Shown here: in pieces, positions 6,615-10,991 of the stretch
Layout of the letters: every line of letters begins with the position of its first letter
Position numbering within the stretch: position 1 is the stretch's first letter
Assembly: GCA_902765885.1 (NCBI GenBank)
Contig: CACXBN010000280.1
Span: 1-10,991, forward strand
DNA: 10,991 nt
Source: an uncultured Ruminococcus sp.
Lineage (GTDB): Bacteria > Bacillota > Clostridia > Oscillospirales > CAG-272
Direction of reading: 5' to 3'
Notes under the pieces: model-generated
Database searches by the model: none
The model's input: only the letters and a program-made list of their open reading frames with translations
What the model was told of the DNA's origin: nothing
Position numbers and translations under genes: made by a program

Positions 6615-6815
6615 TGTTGACATTGATGAAAGAAAATAGCAGATATCTTCTTACAGAGAACCGGTGTGTGGTGCGAACCGGCAGAAGAAAAGCTTATTCC
6701 ACTTTCGGAGTCCGGGGGTCGTGTCCCTTAACACACATTATCAGAGGTCAGAGATGACGAAGCTGGGTGGCACCACGGTTATTCCGTCCCAAGCATATTG
6801 CTTGGGACTTTTCTA
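6615..6815 (+). ncRNA. T-box riboswitch, serine (specifier UCC), controlling serS
   Basis: This leader senses uncharged tRNA-Ser and allows readthrough into serS when serine charging is low. Stem I base: GAAAG (6628-6632) pairs with CTTTC (6702-6706). The distal part AGAGAACCGGTG...GGTGCGAACCGGC (about 6654-6682) has the usual stem I apex look. The specifier TCC lies at 6698-6700, followed by the usual purine. The T-box proper, AGCTGGGTGGCACCACGG (6761-6778), holds TGGC (6768-6771). Its C would pair with the G73 discriminator of bacterial tRNA-Ser, agreeing with the codon. The terminator hairpin follows at 6786-6815. The stem assignments were made by eye. Confidence 0.93.
6786..6815 (+). terminator. 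T-box intrinsic terminator
   Basis: GTCCCAAGCA (6786-6795) and TGCTTGGGAC (6799-6808) make a perfect 10-bp stem with a 3-nt loop, followed by TTTTCT. Its 5' arm directly follows the T-box sequence CCACGG...CCG, as expected for mutually exclusive terminator and antiterminator folds. It may also stop transcripts arriving from the lipoprotein gene, which lacks a terminator of its own. Confidence 0.92.
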
Positions 6816-6839
6816 TTTATGAAAGGATGAGACAAAGAA

Positions 6840-8126
6840 ATGATTGACATCAAATTTTTAAGAGAGAATCCCGAAGTTGTTAAGCAGAATATCAGAAATA
6901 AGTTTCAGGACAGCAAACTTCCTCTTGTTGATGAAGTGATTCGACTCGACTCTGAAAACAGAGCCATTATTCAGGAAGCCGATCAGCTTCGATCCAACAG
7001 AAACAGACTATCCAAAGAGATTGGCGTTCTTATGGGAAAAGGTCAGAAAGAAGAAGCAGAGAAAGTCAAAGCAGAAGTGGCCAATCAGTCAAACCGTCTT
7101 GCTGAATGTGAGAAACTGGAAGAAGAACTGGCAGGAAAAATCAGAGACATCATGCTCATCATTCCGAACATAATTGATCCCAGCGTACCGATCGGAAAAG
7201 ATGACTCCGAAAACGTCGAAATAGAAAGATTCGGTGAACCTGTCGTTCCTGATTTTGAAATCCCCTACCATACCGATATCATGGAACGTTTCTGCGGAAT
7301 AGACCTTGATTCTGCCAGACGCGTAGCCGGAAACGGATTTTACTACCTCATGGGAGACATTGCAAGACTTCATTCCGCAATGACAGCCTACGCAAGAGAT
7401 TTCATGATCAACCGCGGATTCACATATGTCATTCCCCCGTTTATGATCAGATCAGATGTGGTTACCGGAGTTATGAGCTTCGCGGAAATGGACGCGATGA
7501 TGTATAAAATCGAGGGCGAAGACCTATACCTTATCGGAACTTCTGAACACTCAATGATAGGAAAATTCATAGATCAGATAATTCCAGAAGCAGAACTTCC
7601 GTACACCCTGACAAGCTATTCTCCTTGCTTCAGAAAAGAAAAAGGAGCTCACGGTATAGAGGAGAGAGGCGTTTACAGAATACACCAGTTCGAAAAGCAG
7701 GAAATGATAGTAATCTGCAAGCCCGAGGACAGCATGACCTGGTATAACAAACTCTGGCAGAATACAGTTGATTTCTTCAGAACGCTCGATATTCCGGTAC
7801 GCACACTTGAATGCTGCTCCGGAGACCTTGCCGATCTAAAAGTTAAATCATGCGATGTAGAAGCATGGTCGCCTCGTCAGAAGAAATACTTTGAAGTTGG
7901 CAGCTGCTCGAATCTCGGAGACGCGCAGGCAAGAAGATTAAAGATCAGAATCAACGATAACGGTAAGAAGTATTTTGCTCACACACTAAACAATACAGTT
8001 GTAGCACCGCCGAGAATGCTCATTGCTTTCCTCGAAAACAATCTTCAGGAAGACGGAACGGTAACCATTCCCGTGGCTTTGAGACCGTATATGGGCGGAA
8101 TCGAAAAACTTATTCCAAAGAAATAA
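6840..8126 (+). CDS. serS: Serine--tRNA ligase, divergent subtype
   Basis: SerRS activates serine and loads it on tRNA-Ser in the cytoplasm. The protein has 428 residues. The N-terminal long-helix tRNA-binding arm spans about 1-110, with Glu/Lys-rich helices at 36-105. The class II catalytic domain follows: GTSEH (233-237), motif 2 CFRKEKG...EERGVYRIHQFEKQE (263-288; Arg265), EVGSCSNLGDAQARR (352-366), and motif 3 region LNNTVVAPPRML (383-394; Arg392) with FLEN (397-400). Many bacterial enzymes have TAEVP, FRsEAGsAGrDTrG and LNGSGLAVGRT at these places, so this is a separate branch, though key arginines and acids remain. ATG 6840 fits the family N terminus MIDIKFLRENPEVV; AAAGGA lies about 12 nt upstream. 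The T-box leader upstream independently supports serine specificity. Confidence 0.96.
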   Translation: MIDIKFLRENPEVVKQNIRNKFQDSKLPLVDEVIRLDSENRAIIQEADQLRSNRNRLSKEIGVLMGKGQKEEAEKVKAEVANQSNRLAECEKLEEELAGKIRDIMLIIPNIIDPSVPIGKDDSENVEIERFGEPVVPDFEIPYHTDIMERFCGIDLDSARRVAGNGFYYLMGDIARLHSAMTAYARDFMINRGFTYVIPPFMIRSDVVTGVMSFAEMDAMMYKIEGEDLYLIGTSEHSMIGKFIDQIIPEAELPYTLTSYSPCFRKEKGAHGIEERGVYRIHQFEKQEMIVICKPEDSMTWYNKLWQNTVDFFRTLDIPVRTLECCSGDLADLKVKSCDVEAWSPRQKKYFEVGSCSNLGDAQARRLKIRINDNGKKYFAHTLNNTVVAPPRMLIAFLENNLQEDGTVTIPVALRPYMGGIEKLIPKK

Positions 8127-8143
8127 GACAACTAAGACAACCT

Positions 8144-8188
8144 AAAAAGCATCGTTGCGATAACAGTCGCATCGATGCTTTTTGTTTA
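8144..8188. terminator. Bidirectional Rho-independent terminator after serS
   Basis: AAAAAGCATCG (8144-8154) pairs with CGATGCTTTTT (8173-8183). An inner stem TGCGA/TCGCA (8156-8160 with 8167-8171) sits above a 6-nt loop. A T run follows on both strands. It separates convergent serS from the minus-strand lipoprotein gene ending at 8190. Confidence 0.9.
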
Positions 8189-8189
8189 A

Positions 8190-9662
8190 TCATGATTTTA
8201 TTTCAGTGGTCTCTTCCGTATCTGTTTCAGTTTCCTTTTCAGTTTCCAGTTTGTTATTTTCAGTGAATCTGAACTTGATCTCTTCATATGCACTGCGCAT
8301 CAGACCGGAGTAATTATCCGCCCATTTGTCCGATACAAGACTTAAAGCGATAACATCATGAGTAGCTTCTTTCAGTTTCCGGTATTCGTTCCCGTATGCT
8401 ATGGAAAAATCAAAATAAGGAGAAGAAAAGATCTCATCTATAATTTTATCCTGTCCATATCCGTACGAATAGTTTCGAAAAAGTTCATCTTTGTAATTAA
8501 GAAATACATGTTCGGCGGAAGCTGCATTATGATGAAGCATCATAATAAACGATTGCCCGGTGTCGGTACCCTTTGAGGGAATCGCCTGAACGAGCGCATC
8601 GGAACCCATCAATGATCTGTAACTGTCTTTATCTTCATATTTCGGAAGCGGGAGAAACATATAACCGTCTGTATCTGACAGAGCTGACAAAGGCGCAATC
8701 GCGGCTTTACCGCTTATATCCCCGGGTTTATATTCACATATGCCCATAACGTCTCTGAACAAATCCACCTGAGAAGAAAATGAAGCCTTTTTATATCCCA
8801 GTATGGGTGCCCTTCTGTCTTTTGTGAGAGTATAATAATTGCCGTTAGATATAAAAATCTTATCTATAAGAGTATCTCTGTCATAATCGGATATAAAACC
8901 TGTTTCTGCAGCATCTAAAATCTGTAAAAAGAGATCCCATGTCCACTTCCCGTTCAGAACAACATCTGATATATCGTCGAATGAATATCCGGATTTTTCC
9001 AGAGATGCTACCGGCAGGAACACAACGGAAATGTCAGACGGCACGATAGTGGAAAGACCGCTGATTGCAAAAGCAGCCTGTCCGCCGGATAGGGCAAGAA
9101 ATGAAGAATAATTCAAATATTCACAATCCGGTTCAAAAGCTTCTGAAAGACTCAGATCATATAACAAATTCTCTTCTCTGTACTTGTATATGCTTTCTGA
9201 TTTCAAAAATAAAGCGTTAGCGTACATCGTTTCCGATTTATTGCTTTTTTTTATGCTTTCAAAAAGAGACTCTGACGTATAGTCACCGTATTTCAGTTTG
9301 ACATTAAGTGCGCTTTCAAGAACAGAATCGCGAATATACTCATATCTCTTTACACAATCAGGTTCATCCTCATATGATTGTGATATTTCTCTTGCTATAA
9401 AGAACAAATCACCTTTATAATCGTACTCCGGCAAAATATTTCTGAAATCTTCATATGAGCGATAAGATATGTCTCTTTCTACCAGTTCATACTCGGAAAA
9501 ATCATATGCTTCGTAATCATATGGATCACTTCCGTTTATGTCAGATTCTTTATCTGATATGTCGACGACGGTGATAAGCCCGCATGAAGACAGCACGGAG
9601 ACGGTTAGCATCATTATCAGAACCGCCCGTAATATTTTAAGTATCGTATTCGTTTTACACAT
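8190..9662 (-). CDS. Large lipoprotein resembling an ABC solute-binding protein, no transporter genes beside it
   Basis: The 490-residue product has a signal peptide ending in lipobox LSSC (Cys27). A highly acidic, Tyr-rich linker (about 35-65) leads to a globular region of about 400 residues. The tail 472-490 is a Thr/Glu low-complexity run. GKWTWDLFLQILDAA (238-252) resembles the WTWDDF segment of extracellular solute-binding proteins, and the length and a C-terminal helix-rich part agree. Overall similarity is faint, so sugar or peptide binding is only a guess. Its ATG overlaps the end of the glycosyltransferase gene by 8 nt and only a weak AAGAG precedes it, so translational coupling is likely. 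No permease or ATPase gene lies within the window; those could be elsewhere, or the protein may do something other than transport. Confidence 0.8.
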   Translation of the reverse strand: MCKTNTILKILRAVLIMMLTVSVLSSCGLITVVDISDKESDINGSDPYDYEAYDFSEYELVERDISYRSYEDFRNILPEYDYKGDLFFIAREISQSYEDEPDCVKRYEYIRDSVLESALNVKLKYGDYTSESLFESIKKSNKSETMYANALFLKSESIYKYREENLLYDLSLSEAFEPDCEYLNYSSFLALSGGQAAFAISGLSTIVPSDISVVFLPVASLEKSGYSFDDISDVVLNGKWTWDLFLQILDAAETGFISDYDRDTLIDKIFISNGNYYTLTKDRRAPILGYKKASFSSQVDLFRDVMGICEYKPGDISGKAAIAPLSALSDTDGYMFLPLPKYEDKDSYRSLMGSDALVQAIPSKGTDTGQSFIMMLHHNAASAEHVFLNYKDELFRNYSYGYGQDKIIDEIFSSPYFDFSIAYGNEYRKLKEATHDVIALSLVSDKWADNYSGLMRSAYEEIKFRFTENNKLETEKETETDTEETTEIKS

Positions 9663-10395
9663 TTAATTTTTTTACTCTTCTCTTTATCATACGAACATCC
9701 CTGAGCATTTTCAGGCTGTCTGATACCAGTTTGATCTTGCTTTTTTTATGATTGATTATCCTGACGGGATACTCTTCTATAACAGCTCCCATTTTTTCGG
9801 AAATCATAAGGAACTCAAGATCAAAAGCCCATCCATTGACTTCGCACAAGGCAAATGCTTTTCTGCCTCTTTCTCCTTTGAACATCTTAAGCCCTGTTTG
9901 TGAATCACTGTGCTTGAATCCTGCAAAAAACGAAAGAAGTTTCAAATATGTTTTTGATGCCAGTTTTCTCATAAAACCGTATCCTGAGTAACCGTCTTGA
10001 GATATTGCTCTTGATCCGAGGAGTATATCCGCATTTCCGCTTTGAAACTTTTCCAGCATTTCAACGATAATATCGACACCATATGCAAGATCGCAGTCTG
10101 TGTAAACAATAATATCTCCCGAAGAATCGAGAACTCCGAGTCTGACAGCCTTACCCTTCCCGGAATTCACTTTTTCGTTATGGATGATCACTTTGCCGTG
10201 TTCGAGGCTCTTGTCCTCTACATATTTTTCAAGCAATTCTATACATCCGTCCTTTGAACCGTCATTGGAGAAAATAATCTCATAGTCATATTTTTTCTCC
10301 GGCAGCTTTGCTTCAAAACATTTTACAAGTTCATCATAACACGCTAAAATGTTTTCTTTTTCATTGAAAACAGGGATTACAACAGAAAGTTTCAT
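9655..10395 (-). CDS. Family 2 glycosyltransferase, ALG5/DPM1-like (polyprenyl-phosphate sugar transferase)
   Basis: The 246-residue GT-A enzyme starts LSVVIPVFNEKENI (3-16) and has SNDGSKDG (43-50), NSGKGKAVRLG (77-87), the metal-binding DxD as DCD (100-102), GSRA (127-130), the SQTGLKMF segment (165-172, matching DTQCGFKLF of dolichyl-phosphate glucosyltransferases), GWAFDLEFL (188-196) and EEYPVRIINHKKSK (207-220). By family it should move a sugar from a nucleotide donor to a polyprenyl phosphate on the cytoplasmic face. I see no transmembrane helix, unlike GtrB/ArnC-type relatives, so membrane contact would be peripheral. ATG 10395 lies 7 nt after the rlmA-like stop, and the gene end overlaps the lipoprotein gene by 8 nt. 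The sugar and acceptor cannot be read from the sequence. Confidence 0.88.
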   Translation of the reverse strand: MKLSVVIPVFNEKENILACYDELVKCFEAKLPEKKYDYEIIFSNDGSKDGCIELLEKYVEDKSLEHGKVIIHNEKVNSGKGKAVRLGVLDSSGDIIVYTDCDLAYGVDIIVEMLEKFQSGNADILLGSRAISQDGYSGYGFMRKLASKTYLKLLSFFAGFKHSDSQTGLKMFKGERGRKAFALCEVNGWAFDLEFLMISEKMGAVIEEYPVRIINHKKSKIKLVSDSLKMLRDVRMIKRRVKKLNV

Positions 10396-10402
10396 AAAAC
10401 AA

Positions 10403-10991
10403 CTACCGTTTTCTAAAAATATTAATATTCACATCAATTGTCAGGCCCAGAGAGTTTATGTCTGACAGCTTTTTCTTTCCTTCTTGATTTGTCTTGTAAT
10501 AAAATGGAGTCATTGCAAACAGATTCATGATATCCTCATTGTTATCCAGAAATATCCTTTTTTGCATTCTGTCTGTTCTGAGAAGTTCAAATCGCGAATC
10601 CGCTTCTGGGACTTTCTCATTATACTCGACATTCTCATATATGATTTTTCTCATCTCATCAAGATGCTTTGTTCCCGAAGAGACGACCACAATCATGCCA
10701 TCGTCTTTAAGAATTCTGAAGGCCTCGTTCCATGCTATTGGTGCAAACATGCTTAAAGCAAAGTCAAACAAATGATCGTATACCGGTAGTCTGAAAATAT
10801 TGGCCGTTACAAAATACACAGCAGAAGAAGATCCGGCCGTCGAAATCACTCCTCCATCATCGAGGAGTTTTTTCCTTCCGGCTCTACGGCAGGAATAGTA
10901 CGATCCGTACTTTGATGCATCGAAACCTATTCCGAGAATATCTCCGTTATATTTTTCGGCTATTCTGCATGTATGGTATCCTACTCCTGAA
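10403..10991 (-). CDS. rlmA: RlmA-like 23S rRNA (guanine-N1)-methyltransferase, 5' end outside window
   Basis: 195 C-terminal residues are visible. The order of motifs matches RlmA: a SAM-binding loop (SGVGYHT where relatives have CGEGYYT), GFDASK, FVTANIFRLPV, FALSMFAPIAWNEAFRILKDDG, GTKHLDEMRKIIYENV, then the family's C-terminal FAMTPFYYKT and a final VNINIFRKR. RlmA enzymes methylate a guanine in helix 35 of 23S rRNA; the usual N-terminal zinc-binding part would lie beyond the right edge. An insertion of about ten residues after the SK motif (RKKLLDDGGVISTAGSS) and the changed SAM loop mark it as divergent. The frame is open to the edge, so the GTG at 10849 is not the start. It is the first visible gene of a three-gene minus-strand operon. 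Confidence 0.88.
   Translation of the reverse strand, partial: SGVGYHTCRIAEKYNGDILGIGFDASKYGSYYSCRRAGRKKLLDDGGVISTAGSSSAVYFVTANIFRLPVYDHLFDFALSMFAPIAWNEAFRILKDDGMIVVVSSGTKHLDEMRKIIYENVEYNEKVPEADSRFELLRTDRMQKRIFLDNNEDIMNLFAMTPFYYKTNQEGKKKLSDINSLGLTIDVNINIFRKR

Noticed and set aside
8193..8249. Imperfect TCAGTTTCC-type DNA repeats
   Set aside because: They are explained by the Thr/Glu-rich C-terminal tail of the lipoprotein and are too short and irregular for a separate repeat element.
1..10991. Mobile element, CRISPR array, tRNA or rRNA gene
   Set aside because: I found no transposase, integrase, regularly spaced repeats, terminal inverted repeats or tRNA-like cloverleaf outside the T-box leader.

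Overview
The window looks like chromosomal DNA from a low-to-moderate GC anaerobic Firmicute, most likely a clostridial gut or rumen bacterium of the Oscillospiraceae/Ruminococcaceae type. Support comes from AG-rich ribosome binding sites, extended -10 promoters, a TTG start, a T-box leader on an aminoacyl-tRNA synthetase gene, a type III pantothenate kinase beside an ECF S component, and many Cys-terminated lipoprotein signals. The genus assignment is inference.

Layout. (1) 1-2113, minus: one uninterrupted reading frame joins a cytoplasmic glycoside-hydrolase-like protein (651 residues) to the start of a classical thioredoxin with WCGPC, which runs off the left edge. (2) 2114-2349: divergent promoter region with two near-consensus promoters and a 16-bp perfect palindrome between them. 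(3) 2350-3790, plus: coaX followed by an ECF-type S component, a likely vitamin uptake and coenzyme A pair, closed by a bidirectional terminator. (4) 3858-5892, minus: glycolytic pair pgk-tpiA with its own promoter. (5) 6147-6560, plus: small lipoprotein whose mature part looks like a free-standing subtilisin-propeptide (I9-like) fold. (6) 6615-8126, plus: serine T-box leader (specifier UCC) and a serS gene of divergent subtype, closed by a second bidirectional terminator. (7) 8190-10991, minus: a tightly packed operon of an rlmA-like 23S rRNA methyltransferase (cut by the right edge), an ALG5/DPM1-like family 2 glycosyltransferase, and a large lipoprotein resembling an ABC solute-binding protein without its permease.

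Most of the window is housekeeping: glycolysis, CoA synthesis, seryl-tRNA charging and its control, rRNA modification. No mobile element, CRISPR array, tRNA or rRNA gene was seen. The points most worth a second look are the hydrolase-thioredoxin fusion with a buried ribosome binding site at the joint, the altered motifs in CoaX and SerRS, the free-standing I9-like lipoprotein, and the orphan solute-binding-like lipoprotein coupled to a glycosyltransferase.
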